Position numbers and translations under genes: made by a program. Shown one piece after another: positions 1 to 8,502 of a stretch of DNA of 64,000 nt. A model generated the notes under the pieces. That model saw only the letters and a program-made list of their open reading frames with translations, made no database searches and was not told the origin of the DNA. Where the stretch lies: the NCBI GenBank assembly GCA_900465675.1, contig UBJR01000018.1, forward strand, positions 1 through 64,000, given 5' to 3'. This stretch comes from Hyphomicrobiales bacterium (GTDB lineage: Bacteria; Pseudomonadota; Alphaproteobacteria; Rhizobiales; Rhizobiaceae). Numbering within the stretch: the stretch's first letter is position 1; every line of letters starts with the position of its first letter.

Positions 1-67
1 ACATTGCGAGCCGATTGACAGATAGGGGGAAGAGATTGATGAGGTGCGTTGGGGATCGTGCGAACCA

Positions 68-274
68 CTAACATGGCCGTGCCTCGCCCAAAGCAGCCAA
101 CAACTCGGTTTTGGTCGTATATCCGGCCTGCAGAAGGTCGAATAGGCGCGATGCCAAGGAGCATCCCTCCATGCTGTCCGGAGTGACGCGGTGCGTTGCA
201 CAGTACTCAGCCATGGCCTCGAATACCGGGGTCACGTCATCATTGAACGAAATCGCGCGGAATAGCTCCGACAT
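68..274 (-). CDS. Small conserved-looking protein of unknown function (68 aa)
   Basis: The reading frame encodes a soluble 68-residue acidic protein with no signal peptide or membrane segment. A strong ribosome binding site (AGGGAGG) lies just upstream of its ATG, which supports both the start and the gene. I do not recognise a domain. Its helical, Ala/Leu-rich composition is like the many short stress-associated proteins of rhizobia. It points away from the receiver-domain gene that follows. No function is proposed. Confidence 0.6.
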   Translation of the reverse strand: MSELFRAISFNDDVTPVFEAMAEYCATHRVTPDSMEGCSLASRLFDLLQAGYTTKTELLAALGEARPC

Positions 275-466
275 AGATCGCCCTCCCTGTTAGAGGGGCG
301 AGAGCTGGTACCAACTCCCAAGCGGTCGCTGCCATTGCATTCCGACCGACGATCCAACATAGGCCCATCGGTCAGCACTGCCAATTAACTTTGACATCGT
401 CCATTAGCGGACGAACACCGCATCGGCGACCGATTGATCCGAGGCGGTCGACGGTCCACCTCCCCC

Positions 467-844
467 TCAGCAGATCGCCGTCATTTGCCGAATATGATTT
501 GCCACCTCAGTGGCCTTGTATGGCTTGGGAAGAAATTTTCCATCTATGTCAAACGCACTGCCCGCCAGGTCATGATGCCCAGACGTCAAAATGATCTTGA
601 TCGGCGGCCATCTGTCGCGAACGAAGGCGGCGAGCTTAATCCCATCCATGCTGCCTGGCATATCGATGTCGGTGAACAAAGCGTGGATCGTAGGATTCGC
701 CTGAATGATGGCAATAGCTTCGTCCGCGTTAGACGCCTCGAACACAAGGAAGCCCTCGTCCTCAAGCTCACCGGCGATCGATATCCGCAGGAGTGGCTCG
801 TCTTCTACGACAACCACGGCGATAGGTTTAATGTTCGCTGCCAT
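467..844 (-). CDS. Single-domain response regulator (receiver only)
   Basis: This 125-residue protein is a stand-alone receiver (REC) domain with no output domain. The acidic pair follows the first strand (VVVEDEP), the phospho-acceptor Asp is at about residue 59 in FTDIDMPG, and the switch Thr/Ser (ILTSGH) and invariant Lys (LPKPY) are present. It should accept phosphate from a histidine kinase and act by protein contact or as a phosphate sink. The ATG at 844 is preferred over one 12 codons upstream because an AGAGAAG-type site precedes it and the family usually starts there. No intact kinase is adjacent, although a decayed hybrid kinase lies 2 kb away. Confidence 0.85.
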   Translation of the reverse strand: MAANIKPIAVVVVEDEPLLRISIAGELEDEGFLVFEASNADEAIAIIQANPTIHALFTDIDMPGSMDGIKLAAFVRDRWPPIKIILTSGHHDLAGSAFDIDGKFLPKPYKATEVANHIRQMTAIC

Positions 845-1028
845 TTCTTCTCTGTGAGAATACGTCGTAGGCCAACTCAACCGATTGTACGGTTGCGAAC
901 ATAACTGTCCTCAAGCTGTTCGGGTTCAAGTTGTCAATAAAAATAAAGATATGTCTTTGCGTTGGAAGAATAGGATCGCCAGAAATTCCGGTACGACGAG
1001 AAGCCGATTTGAAACATCAGTGAATAAT

Positions 1029-1060
1029 GAAAAAGCGCCCGCCGAATATCGGCAAGCGCT
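1029..1060 (-). terminator. Rho-independent terminator after the DUF1127 gene
   Basis: On the minus strand an interrupted GC-rich stem (AGCGC..GCCGA / CGGC..GCGCT) is followed by a run of T. It starts about 25 bases past the stop codon of the DUF1127 gene. Confidence 0.75.
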
Positions 1061-1084
1061 CCAGAATTGGCTGTCCGCTATCGG

Positions 1085-1228
1085 TTAGAGAGAGGCAGCA
1101 CGTGCGATGTTGCGGATGTCGCTGCGATCAATACCGAGATCGTGGAGTTCGCGATTGGACATGCGGCCCAGTTCGGAGACCGTCTGACGATACTTGCGCC
1201 AGTTCTTCAGAGTGCGTGCTACGTTCAT
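1085..1228 (-). CDS. DUF1127 (YjiS-like) small protein, 47 aa
   Basis: The 47-residue product begins MNVARTLKNWRKYRQTV and ends with the diagnostic pattern SNRELHDLGIDRSDI. This is the signature of the short DUF1127 proteins, which are common in alphaproteobacteria. Members of the family have been linked to RNA metabolism and to phosphate, carbon and stress phenotypes, but the molecular role is not settled. An AAAGGGGA ribosome binding site lies before the ATG and a terminator follows the stop, so this is a monocistronic gene. It is basic and cytoplasmic, with no transmembrane segment. Confidence 0.9.
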   Translation of the reverse strand: MNVARTLKNWRKYRQTVSELGRMSNRELHDLGIDRSDIRNIARAASL

Positions 1229-1494
1229 GACTATCCCCTTTCGTGGGCTTTCGAAACACAGCTGCCAGTCCTTGGCGCTTCATTTGTCTCGATGACCACT
1301 ATGTAATGGAGGTCCGGCTAATTTTGCAGCGCTAAGGCGCGATCCCAGCCATGCAGAAAGCGCATAACCTGATTAAAAAGTCATCAAGTCACCGCGTTGC
1401 GTGGATCAACCATGGCAGAAGATTTGCCGCCGCTGCCGGCGTACTGTCCCATGAGAACGGCAGCGCGCTGATCGCTCCTTCTTTCAGCGAAGCC

Positions 1495-1805
1495 CTAGCG
1501 ACTGGAAACGTGGATTGCGCCGGCGTCGCCAAAGATGCGATGGAGGGTCGGTATCTGTCGGCTTTGACCATTACCGAGACGATGATTTCGCCGCCGAGCG
1601 CAGCATCCATTCTAGTGCCGTGGTTTACCGAGGGAGCATCGCCACCGTTTGGTATTACTCCCGAGCTGTTCGAGTGGCCGCTGGGTTCCACAAAAATATC
1701 GGCGCGGTCTAGCCCCGCGTGTTGGACCAGATGTTCGATAGCGAGGTCGGCACCCTCGCGAGCCTGAAAAGTTGCGGTAACGGTCTTCGTGCTCTTGTCC
1801 GACAT
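1495..1805 (-). pseudogene. Frameshifted small stress-type protein
   Basis: The frame starts MSDKSTKTVTATFQ and reads well through GGEIIVSVMVKAD. It then shifts: one base out of phase, near 1555, the coherent end PTLHRIFGDAGAIHVSSR followed by a TAG stop at 1495 appears. In the uncorrected frame the protein runs into an unrelated low-complexity tail to 1389. The restored product (about 102 aa) looks like the short rhizobial proteins ending in a DAGA-type alpha/beta fold. The likely cause is a one-base deletion or a sequencing error. A GGAAC-N18-TT promoter lies directly upstream. Confidence 0.65.
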
Positions 1806-1830
1806 AACGATCTCCATTCAATCTCTGTCT

Positions 1831-1855
1831 AAGGGCTGGCCGTCCCTAATGTTCC
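1831..1855 (-). promoter_or_regulatory. EcfG/RpoE2-like promoter (weaker match)
   Basis: GGAAC, 18 bases, then TT on the minus strand, about 25 bases before the frameshifted gene. It lacks the G of the -10 element. It is divergent from a better match 11 bases away. Confidence 0.45.
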
Positions 1856-1865
1856 CTCCGGATCC

Positions 1866-1890
1866 GGAACGTATGTTCGCCGAACGTGTT
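1866..1890 (+). promoter_or_regulatory. EcfG/RpoE2-type promoter
   Basis: GGAAC-N16-TGTT, 37 bases before the DUF982 start codon. This fits the alphaproteobacterial general-stress consensus GGAAC-N16/17-CGTT. Confidence 0.6.
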
Positions 1891-1926
1891 ACGGACTGAT
1901 ATCGACATCGGAGACATTGGACTCTC

Positions 1927-2172
1927 ATGACTTCGGCGGGCTGGTCCAAGACAGTTGTAGTGCAAATCAGACCACGATCGGGTTTTATACCTGTTTCGAA
2001 CACGCGGACCGCATTTGACCTTCTGATTTCGCGATGGCCAGTCACTTCCGGAAAGGCTTTCTGGGCCGCCCAGGAAATCTGCCTCGCAGCGATGGATCGC
2101 AGGGTGCCACACGAAGACGCGCGGCTTGCATTTATCGCCGCCGCGAAGGAAGCAAACATCTCTATGGACTGA
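1927..2172 (+). CDS. DUF982 family protein (81 aa)
   Basis: The 81-residue protein has the DUF982 layout: a short beta strand, the segment AFDLLISRWPV, an Ala-rich helix (GKAFWAAQEICLAAM) and the closing stretch EDARLAFIAAAKEA. This family is almost confined to Rhizobiales, often in many plasmid-borne copies, and its function is unknown. The protein is soluble with no catalytic motif. A general-stress-type promoter lies just upstream and is arranged back to back with that of the neighbouring minus-strand gene, which suggests stationary-phase or stress expression. Confidence 0.85.
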   Translation: MTSAGWSKTVVVQIRPRSGFIPVSNTRTAFDLLISRWPVTSGKAFWAAQEICLAAMDRRVPHEDARLAFIAAAKEANISMD

Positions 2173-2233
2173 GATTGCAGCGTCACCGGGCACCAGCAAG
2201 ACTGGTGAAAGAACCCGCGGACTGGAGAACATC

Positions 2234-2488
2234 GTGACGCTGATCGAGGTCATTAATCTGTGCCGTGAAGACTTGGCTGACGAGTCCATAGGAGTTCGCC
2301 GCAGCTGGGAGGATTTGTTTCGGTACACTCTCAAACACTACCCGGAGCGAACCGCCCTCGGCCAATTCAACCCGAACGATCTCGAAAAACGATTGCTGGC
2401 TTCCGGAGTGAATAGAGCCATCGTCAATGGTTACGTGATGCGATGGCGAGAGGTGATCGAGCGACCTAGAAGCAGGGCCGCCGAATAA
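2234..2488 (+). CDS. Small helical protein of unknown function (84 aa)
   Basis: A GTG start at 2234 follows a GGAGAAC ribosome binding site. The 84-residue helical product (LCREDLADESIGVRRSWEDL...LLASGVNRAIVNGYVMRWREV) resembles the SAM-like core-binding domain of tyrosine recombinases, but the catalytic domain is absent. It could be an independent small protein or a leftover of an integrase; I cannot tell which. It ends directly before a hybrid-kinase remnant. Confidence 0.5.
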   Translation: MTLIEVINLCREDLADESIGVRRSWEDLFRYTLKHYPERTALGQFNPNDLEKRLLASGVNRAIVNGYVMRWREVIERPRSRAAE

Positions 2489-2518
2489 CCATCAGGCCAT
2501 CGCGTATTCCCAACCATC

Positions 2519-3008
2519 GTCAGCCAGTACTCCGCAGTCGGGGAAGGGACCACCGTTACGATCTTCCTGCCTCGTCACGCGGCTGCGGAAGCCAGTCCGG
2601 CCACCGCAAAGGCGGAACCTAGCGACTTCCAGTCCGAAAGTGGAGAGACCGTACTGGTGATTGGCGACGAGGCATTGGTCCGCATGCTGGTCGTCGATGT
2701 ACTCGGGGACGCCGGCTATTGCACGTTGGAAGCCGGTGACGGTCCGGAAGGATTAAAGATACTGCGTCCGGACGTGAGGATTGATCTCCTGATCACAGAC
2801 GTCGGGCTACCGAACGGAATGAACGGCCGGCAGGTCGCCGACGCGGCGTGTGAGCTTCGTCCCGAACTCAAAGTCATGTTCGTGGACTGGCTATGCCGAA
2901 ACCGGGGTTCTCGGGCATGGTCATCTCGAACCCGGCATGCAGGTCACCACCAAGTCTTTCGACATAGGCACACACACGAAGCGGGTACAGGAATTGATCA
3001 AGTCCTGA
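2519..3008 (+). pseudogene. C-terminal remnant of a hybrid histidine kinase
   Basis: The fragment opens in the last strand of a histidine-kinase ATPase domain (SAVGEGTTVTIFLPRH). It continues into a receiver domain (VLVIGDEALVRMLVVDVLG, acceptor Asp in LLITDVGLPNGMNG). Near 2885 the frame breaks, and the expected end TGYAETGVLGHGHLEPG to ELIKS with a TGA at 3008 lies in another frame. The usual KPF element reads KSF, a second sign of decay. The dimerisation domain and most of the catalytic domain are missing. Normal relatives are orphan hybrid kinases of 600 residues or more. Confidence 0.75.
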
Positions 3009-3307
3009 TCGGGGGCGAAATCTTCTTTGAACGGGCGATGGATGGGCCGCAATCGAGGCCCTATCGTCCGTCTCCATCGCGAGCGGTGTCCTGCCAGCCG
3101 ACCTCGCAAACAGTCTGCGGGGCCATTGCTACCGGCCTCGAGATCGATGATGCGATCTACGACAACTGCTTTGGATCGGCCGCATCTATCAGTTCTCAGA
3201 AGCCCTGGCTCGGCTCGGGATGCTGCTGACGGTCGCCGAGACAGGGTCACTGGCCGGGAAACTGCCTTCGAGCCCCTCCTCTAATTCGTCTTCCAATTCC
3301 GCCTGAT

Positions 3308-4246
3308 CTACCGTTGGCTAGCGTTCGGAACGGCCCCGAGGCCGTTGCTGCCGGCATCAAAGTTCCCATTGCTGAGTGCATCGTAGCGATTGATACTGCC
3401 CTCGGGTGATCCCATCGCCAGCATTTCGGATAAAGATGCCGCCAGTCCCTGCTCACCCGAATTGTCGACCGCCATCTTCTGAAAAACGGCCGCCATCCCA
3501 TCAAATACTCTTGCACCAGGCGCATTCGCGCCGAGGAAGGCGGCGATCTCTTCCATCTCGGCCACCCAGCGATAAGCCTTCGGATACATATCAGGAATGC
3601 TTGTCGAAAGCTTCGCCAAAAGCTGGGGCTGGCTTTCAGCCAGTTCGGACATGAGCGCCCTGTCAGCTCCGCTCTTTGCCGCAGCCAAGAGCATCGTGGT
3701 CGCCAATCCAATCAAGCCTTTGTTGATGCCCGCATAGCTCATCTTCAGGCCAGAGGCTGCACCCAAGCCGCTATCTATCAAACGAGCATCGAGACCGTAT
3801 TCCACGAGGACCGGGACAACCTGCCCGGCTGCCCCGCTGACATAGAGGCGTGGGCCGTACTTGCCCGGCTCCGGCGGTCCACCGATGATACAGCCATCCA
3901 GCACGATCGTGCCGCTTTGATCGAAAGCATCAGCAACCTTGGCCACCGTCTCTGGCGACACGGCGTTGCAGTCAATAAAGACGCCGACAGACTTCTCTGC
4001 ACGCGCTAGCCTGCCTATCTGTTCGGCTACAGCCAATGCCTGTGATGGCGGAACGATGGACATAATGATGTCCGACGCCAGCAGTGCTTTTAGATCAGCG
4101 TCCTTGATCCCCGAAGCCGTCGCCCGTTCTCGTGTTTGAGCCGAGCGACCTTCAAGGTGAGTGACGATCTCTGCGCCCGAGCAGAGCAGTGTCCTGGCCA
4201 CAGCACTGCCCATCGCACCCATTCCAATCACTGCGATCTTCGTCAC
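3308..4246 (-). CDS. NAD(P)-dependent dehydrogenase, 6-phosphogluconate/3-hydroxyisobutyrate dehydrogenase-like (DUF1932)
   Basis: The 312-residue protein starts with a Rossmann nucleotide-binding motif (IAVIGMGAMGSAVA). It has the substrate-loop segment DGCIIGGPPEPGKYGP and a C-terminal helical domain of DUF1932 type with GLKMSYAGINKG, where the Lys is the expected catalytic residue of the beta-hydroxyacid dehydrogenase family. It probably oxidises or reduces a small hydroxy acid in the cytoplasm; the substrate is unknown. The last 25 residues form an unusual tail whose segment INRYDALSNGNFD recurs almost unchanged at the C-terminus of the small protein next to the Ku genes. No operon partner is evident. 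Confidence 0.85.
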   Translation of the reverse strand: MTKIAVIGMGAMGSAVARTLLCSGAEIVTHLEGRSAQTRERATASGIKDADLKALLASDIIMSIVPPSQALAVAEQIGRLARAEKSVGVFIDCNAVSPETVAKVADAFDQSGTIVLDGCIIGGPPEPGKYGPRLYVSGAAGQVVPVLVEYGLDARLIDSGLGAASGLKMSYAGINKGLIGLATTMLLAAAKSGADRALMSELAESQPQLLAKLSTSIPDMYPKAYRWVAEMEEIAAFLGANAPGARVFDGMAAVFQKMAVDNSGEQGLAASLSEMLAMGSPEGSINRYDALSNGNFDAGSNGLGAVPNASQR

Positions 4247-4436
4247 GGCATCTCTCCAGCGTTCTTGTTCATCTCGAAACTAGAGGCGCCAGAGTTTGGT
4301 GCAAGCGTGGGGAACCGGTCTTGTCAGCTAAAGGACATTCGTTTTAGGGCAAAGATCGCCGTTAGACCATGTCGCGGAACAACCTTGCGAGATTACACAT
4401 TCTATTGAAAACACGAACCGTCGGATCGGATCGATC

Positions 4437-5324
4437 TTGGAAGCACCACCCCTGCAACGAAAACTCGCCGCGATTTTGGCCGCGGACGTCGAGGGTTACT
4501 CGCGGCTGATGCATGTCAACGAAGAGCGAACCCTTGCAATACTCACAAGCCATCGGACAGTGGTCGATGGGCTGATTGAAAGTGCGAACGGCCAGATATT
4601 CGGAACGGCCGGCGACAGTGTCCTTGCCGAATTTCCAAGCGTCGTCCAGGCGTTCAACTGCGCGATAGCAATTCAGCTTGCCATCGGCCGCGCGAACGCC
4701 GATGAGGCGCCAGATCATCAGATGAATTTCCGCATTGGCATCAACATCGGAGACGTGATGGTCAAGGATGGAGACATTTTTGGCGATGGTGTCAACATCG
4801 CGGCGCGCCTTGAGGGCTTAGCCGAGATTGGCGGAATCTGTGTGACGAGGGGTGTTCGCGATCACCTCCGCGATCGGGTCGCGGCCAAATTCGAGGACAT
4901 GGGGGAGCATAGCGTCAAGAACATTCCCCGGCCTATTCGCGTATTTAAGGTGTTGTTTGACCCGGGCTACGACCCCATGCTGTCAGTGCCGAAATCCATC
5001 GACTCGCCGTCGAAGGACGCGACAATGGTCGTTGAGGGCGACGCCGCCGAGGTGGCGTTCTGGGAGTCGATCCGCGACGACGATGATGGTGCAGAGCTTC
5101 GAATCTATCTTGAGCGCTATCCAAACGGAACCTTTGCCGACCTCGCCCGGACACGCCTTGATCGTGGCCCGACGACCAGCGAGGATCCCGCAGTGGAGGT
5201 GTCGTTTTGGGAAAGCGTTCGCGACAGCGGCAATCCGGAAATGATTGAAGCTTATCTTCGACGCTATCCGACCGGGAAATTTGTAAGCCTTGCTGAGATT
5301 ATTACAGGTCAGAAGTCGCAGTGA
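4437..5324 (+). CDS. Class III adenylate/guanylate cyclase with C-terminal FWESIRD repeats
   Basis: A TTG start gives a 295-residue protein that opens RKLAAILAADVEGYSRLM, the typical start of rhizobial class III nucleotide cyclases with a metal-binding Asp. Substrate-loop and transition-state regions are seen in FRIGINIGDVMV and DIFGDGVNIAARLE. The catalytic domain covers about residues 1-170. It is followed by two copies of a roughly 40-residue unit (EVAFWESIRDDDDGAELRIY and EVSFWESVRDSGNPEMIEAY, each then RYPxGxF), a probable protein-interaction repeat also seen in rhizobial caspase-like and cyclase proteins. No membrane segment is present, so it is probably cytosolic. The window holds a second, different cyclase near its right end. 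Confidence 0.9.
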   Translation: MEAPPLQRKLAAILAADVEGYSRLMHVNEERTLAILTSHRTVVDGLIESANGQIFGTAGDSVLAEFPSVVQAFNCAIAIQLAIGRANADEAPDHQMNFRIGINIGDVMVKDGDIFGDGVNIAARLEGLAEIGGICVTRGVRDHLRDRVAAKFEDMGEHSVKNIPRPIRVFKVLFDPGYDPMLSVPKSIDSPSKDATMVVEGDAAEVAFWESIRDDDDGAELRIYLERYPNGTFADLARTRLDRGPTTSEDPAVEVSFWESVRDSGNPEMIEAYLRRYPTGKFVSLAEIITGQKSQ

Positions 5325-5510
5325 GCACAAAAGCTCGATTGCACGATGGGCAACATGCGAGGATCGATCGAGATGACGTCTTATCGCTTCAAGACTTCAT
5401 TACTCCTCAAAATCTAACAGATGCAGCAACCTGCATGGAATGCATGCGTTCGTACGACAGTGATCGTGAGCGACGATGGAACATCAGAGGGGTTGGCAGC
5501 ATTAGGCGCA

Positions 5511-6494
5511 ATGATGAAAACATTCCTTCTCAACTCCGTCATCTCCCTCGCGTCGGTGGGAGCAGTTCACGCTCAAGATTTATCGCGCGAGGTGATTAAT
5601 AACGCTGATCTCTCATCCTTCTCGTCTGAGATTAGCAAGGAAAGCGCGCCGAACGACCAGCCCGATCCCGTGACCATTCACCTTCAGGTGTTGCTAGATC
5701 GTGCTGGCGCATCTCCGGGGGTCATTGACGGACTGGATGGCGCAAATGTTCGGAAAGCCATCTCGGGATTCGAAATGCTGCAGGGACTTCCGGTCGACGG
5801 GAAGTTGGACGCTGACGTTGTAGCGCGTCTTTCCGATGATAAGGGCGTCGTCGGGCCCTACATCATTTCCCCTGATGACGGCGACGACATCGTTGCAGAG
5901 ATTCCGAAAGACTACGCCGAACAGGCAAAAATGACCCATCTAGGGTACACCAGCATCGCCGAAAAATTGGCTGAGCGTTTCCATATGGACGTCGACCTTA
6001 TGTATGCGCTGAACCCGATAGCGCAATTTGTCCCTGGCGAAACGTTGTCCGTGGCCGTAATCGGCGCTCCCCGAACAGGAAACGTTAAGCGGATTGAGGC
6101 GCATCGCAAGGCAGGCGAGCTTGTTGCCTACGATGCGAACGACAAAGTCCTGGCCATATATCCCGCGACAATTGGCAGCGAGGATAATCCCTCCCCTTCA
6201 GGCAAGCACAAGGTCAACGGCGTGGCTCGCAATCCGCCATATGTCTACAATCCCAAAATCAACTTTCAGCAAGGCAAGAACAAGACGAAACTCACACTTC
6301 CGAGCGGTCCTAACAACCCGGTGGGCACCGTCTGGATCGATCTTTCGGAACCGACCTACGGCATCCACGGTACGCCAGAACCGTCACTGATCGACAAGGC
6401 CGGCTCTCACGGATGTGTCCGGCTTACGAATTGGGACGTCGAAGAGCTGAGCAGCATGGTCAAACCTGGGGTCATTGTCGAGTTTGACCAGTAG
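5511..6494 (+). CDS. Periplasmic L,D-transpeptidase (YkuD family)
   Basis: The ATG at 5511 is chosen because it opens a signal peptide (MMKTFLLNSVISL..VHAQ). The mature protein has a peptidoglycan-binding-like region at residues 50-100, a LysM-like segment (AERFHMDVDLMYALNP), and a YkuD catalytic domain from about 190 to the end. The active-site motif SHGCVRLTNWD contains the nucleophilic Cys, and the conserved HG occurs in GIHGTPEP. L,D-transpeptidases crosslink peptidoglycan or attach proteins to it. The length (327 aa) and domain order match the ErfK/YbiS group of rhizobia. It runs convergent with the DyP peroxidase gene, which has a terminator between. Confidence 0.92.
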   Translation: MMKTFLLNSVISLASVGAVHAQDLSREVINNADLSSFSSEISKESAPNDQPDPVTIHLQVLLDRAGASPGVIDGLDGANVRKAISGFEMLQGLPVDGKLDADVVARLSDDKGVVGPYIISPDDGDDIVAEIPKDYAEQAKMTHLGYTSIAEKLAERFHMDVDLMYALNPIAQFVPGETLSVAVIGAPRTGNVKRIEAHRKAGELVAYDANDKVLAIYPATIGSEDNPSPSGKHKVNGVARNPPYVYNPKINFQQGKNKTKLTLPSGPNNPVGTVWIDLSEPTYGIHGTPEPSLIDKAGSHGCVRLTNWDVEELSSMVKPGVIVEFDQ

Positions 6495-6598
6495 AATGTT
6501 GGCGACGCTTATGCCGCGGCCTGGGTCACCTAGCTTAAATCGCCCTATTGTCAGCATTGAGCTGTGTTGAGTGCCTTGATAGACCGCAGCAGCCGTGG

Positions 6599-6634
6599 TG
6601 AAAAAAGGAGGTCGGCGATGATTGCTGACCTCCT
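6599..6634 (-). terminator. Terminator of the DyP peroxidase gene
   Basis: Inverted repeat AGGAGGTC / GACCTCCT with six consecutive T on the minus strand, immediately after the peroxidase stop codon. It may also slow transcription arriving from the convergent transpeptidase gene. Confidence 0.75.
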
Positions 6635-6638
6635 TACC

Positions 6639-8048
6639 TCAGAGGGCCCTAAGGAAGGCCAGTGACGGCATAAAGAAGTATTCTCCACCGTTCATGGTGA
6701 CGGCTCGCTGCACAGCGGGTGTCGTCATCAGGGCAGCGGGATTTCCCCACTCAGTCGTTCCCTCCATGTCTGGGCGTTGGCCGTCACTCGGCATCTGGCC
6801 GATAACGGGGTCGACACCGGGCGAAGGAAAGCCGGCCGGCACCCGTGGGAAACCTGGGTTATTCGCCCAGTTCTTTTGCGTGAACTCGAACTGGTTGCCG
6901 ATATCGCTGTTAAAGGCCATAAACAGAAGGCCGACGTTTTTGTCCGGCTTGTTGTCAATCCGGCCGTCATTCGGATTGTCAGTCCTGACGCCATAGGTCT
7001 GTCCTCGTCGCGCCATTAGGTGCTTGCGTTCACCATCCTGATCTTCGAACCCGCCCGACCCACGTGGATTGGTTTTCCTGATATGTCCGGAGAACGGACA
7101 CTTCGCGCCGTTCTTGTCGCTGAAATAGTTGAAGTTGTTGGGCACCGGAGATTCAACTCCGTCTTCGAACTGCATAGTGACGGGGGTGCCGTCCTCAAAG
7201 CGGCCGACAACCATGGCTCCCGCTATTTCGTTTTCTGCACCGAAGAGCCGATCGGCCAGCTTCTCCTCTTCCTCCTTGAAGAGCCGAACATTTTGCTCGA
7301 GTTTGCGATAAACGAAATAGCTTCCAAAATGCACGGTTGGATCGGGGGCCGCCGGATCAGCGACGATGACCTGGCCAAGCGGGAAGTCGGGGTTCCAGTT
7401 TGCGGTCCCATCGGTCCCGTTCTCCTCGCCCTCGATATCTTCTGTGAGGAAGAGCGGCTGGCTGCGTCCATCGACATAGCCGAAATGCTCGATCCCTTGG
7501 CCGTTGTTGTTGTGCAGGCCCAACCCATCCTGCGAGCCGACAATTTTGACGCCGTAGGAGCTGTTGATCAGGTTGACGACTTGGTCGTGCGCAGCAACCT
7601 TTGTCTCGTTGAGCATATCTCCGATAAGGACAACGGCGTGAATGTCATCGCCAAAGTACGGGTCCCAGGTACTGGCATCGGGATCGTTTAGCTCGGACAT
7701 CTGCATCCCGCTACCAAAGAGACTGTCGCCCGGTGTCTGGGTTATTCCGAGTTTGTCGTAGCCCTTCTTTGTGAGACCAACGCCGACATAGGGTGTTCCA
7801 GCCACAGGCGGCGTTGACTTGAACGCCTCGATTTCGTCCAGGTGTTGCTTGGCCGATTTCATCATCGAATTCGATAAAGTCTTGAGAAAGCTCTTCGAAC
7901 CCGCTTGATCGTCGAATTGGAGAAAGAGTAGGGTCAAGAACTCCCGAACGTGAGCTTTTATGATGTTGGGTTGTAGACTATCCAGCATAGTTGCATCGTC
8001 GGGCGCTGCATTCTTCCAGGATATAGACGTGTTCAACGTTACTGACAT
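6639..8048 (-). CDS. DyP-type heme peroxidase
   Basis: The 469-residue protein carries the DyP hallmark GxxDG (FGYVDGRSQP, catalytic Asp), the proximal heme His in GHIRKTNPRGSGG, and a distal Arg in the C-terminal half (LMARRGQTYG). DyP peroxidases use hydrogen peroxide to oxidise dyes, aromatic compounds or sulfides. The start at 8048 has an excellent ribosome binding site (GGAGG), whereas the frame extends 52 codons further without homology. No Tat or Sec signal is visible, so the enzyme is likely cytosolic or delivered by a partner. The length suits the longer (class V/D-like) DyP enzymes. No encapsulin gene is nearby. Confidence 0.93.
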   Translation of the reverse strand: MSVTLNTSISWKNAAPDDATMLDSLQPNIIKAHVREFLTLLFLQFDDQAGSKSFLKTLSNSMMKSAKQHLDEIEAFKSTPPVAGTPYVGVGLTKKGYDKLGITQTPGDSLFGSGMQMSELNDPDASTWDPYFGDDIHAVVLIGDMLNETKVAAHDQVVNLINSSYGVKIVGSQDGLGLHNNNGQGIEHFGYVDGRSQPLFLTEDIEGEENGTDGTANWNPDFPLGQVIVADPAAPDPTVHFGSYFVYRKLEQNVRLFKEEEEKLADRLFGAENEIAGAMVVGRFEDGTPVTMQFEDGVESPVPNNFNYFSDKNGAKCPFSGHIRKTNPRGSGGFEDQDGERKHLMARRGQTYGVRTDNPNDGRIDNKPDKNVGLLFMAFNSDIGNQFEFTQKNWANNPGFPRVPAGFPSPGVDPVIGQMPSDGQRPDMEGTTEWGNPAALMTTPAVQRAVTMNGGEYFFMPSLAFLRAL

Positions 8049-8280
8049 CTTGCGCTCCTCCATTAGAGACGGCGCATGGAGGCTCTGACCATGTATTAGA
8101 GTCAACGCAACTATGATTTCTGGGTTTATATTTTCCAGTTGCGTTGAGCGGGAAAGACCTAGCCCCCTTCGAGATTTAGGGGAATTTGACCTGATCTGGA
8201 CCAAACTCGCGGTGTTGTCCCGGGGAACTTTCCGGCTGTCGCTCGGGGCATCGGCGCAATTCCGGACACCGAGATAGTGT

Positions 8281-8502
8281 TTAATCTACCTCCCGAGGCA
8301 GGTCTTTACGCACTTCGACCCAGTCCGCGAAATGGGGTTCGGTGTCCTCTGCCAGTTCTACGGGGCGCTTCATCTCGGGAAAATGACCTCCCTCGGCATG
8401 GTCTCCCCATCGCACAACGGTGGAGACGCGTTCCACCCATGAACGCGGAGGCATGGGCAACTCCTTTGCAAAAGGCGATAGGGGGGCGGGCGTAGTGATC
8501 CG
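8281..8502 (-). pseudogene. C-terminal fragment of an epoxide hydrolase (alpha/beta-hydrolase)
   Basis: About 73 codons match the end of the epoxide hydrolase family: PPRSWVERV, then VVRWGDHAEGGHFPEM with the catalytic His in the GGHF element, then LAEDTEPHF. The nucleophile elbow and lid domain are missing, and the upstream frame turns into unrelated sequence. It cannot encode an active hydrolase and is read as a relic of deletion or recombination. Confidence 0.65.

Noticed and set aside
4376..4400. GGAAC-N19-TT before the adenylate cyclase gene
   Set aside because: Spacing at the upper limit and no G in the -10. Expected often by chance.
7020..7691. 223-codon plus-strand frame opposite the DyP peroxidase
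   Set aside because: Shadow of a well-identified gene; no ribosome binding site.
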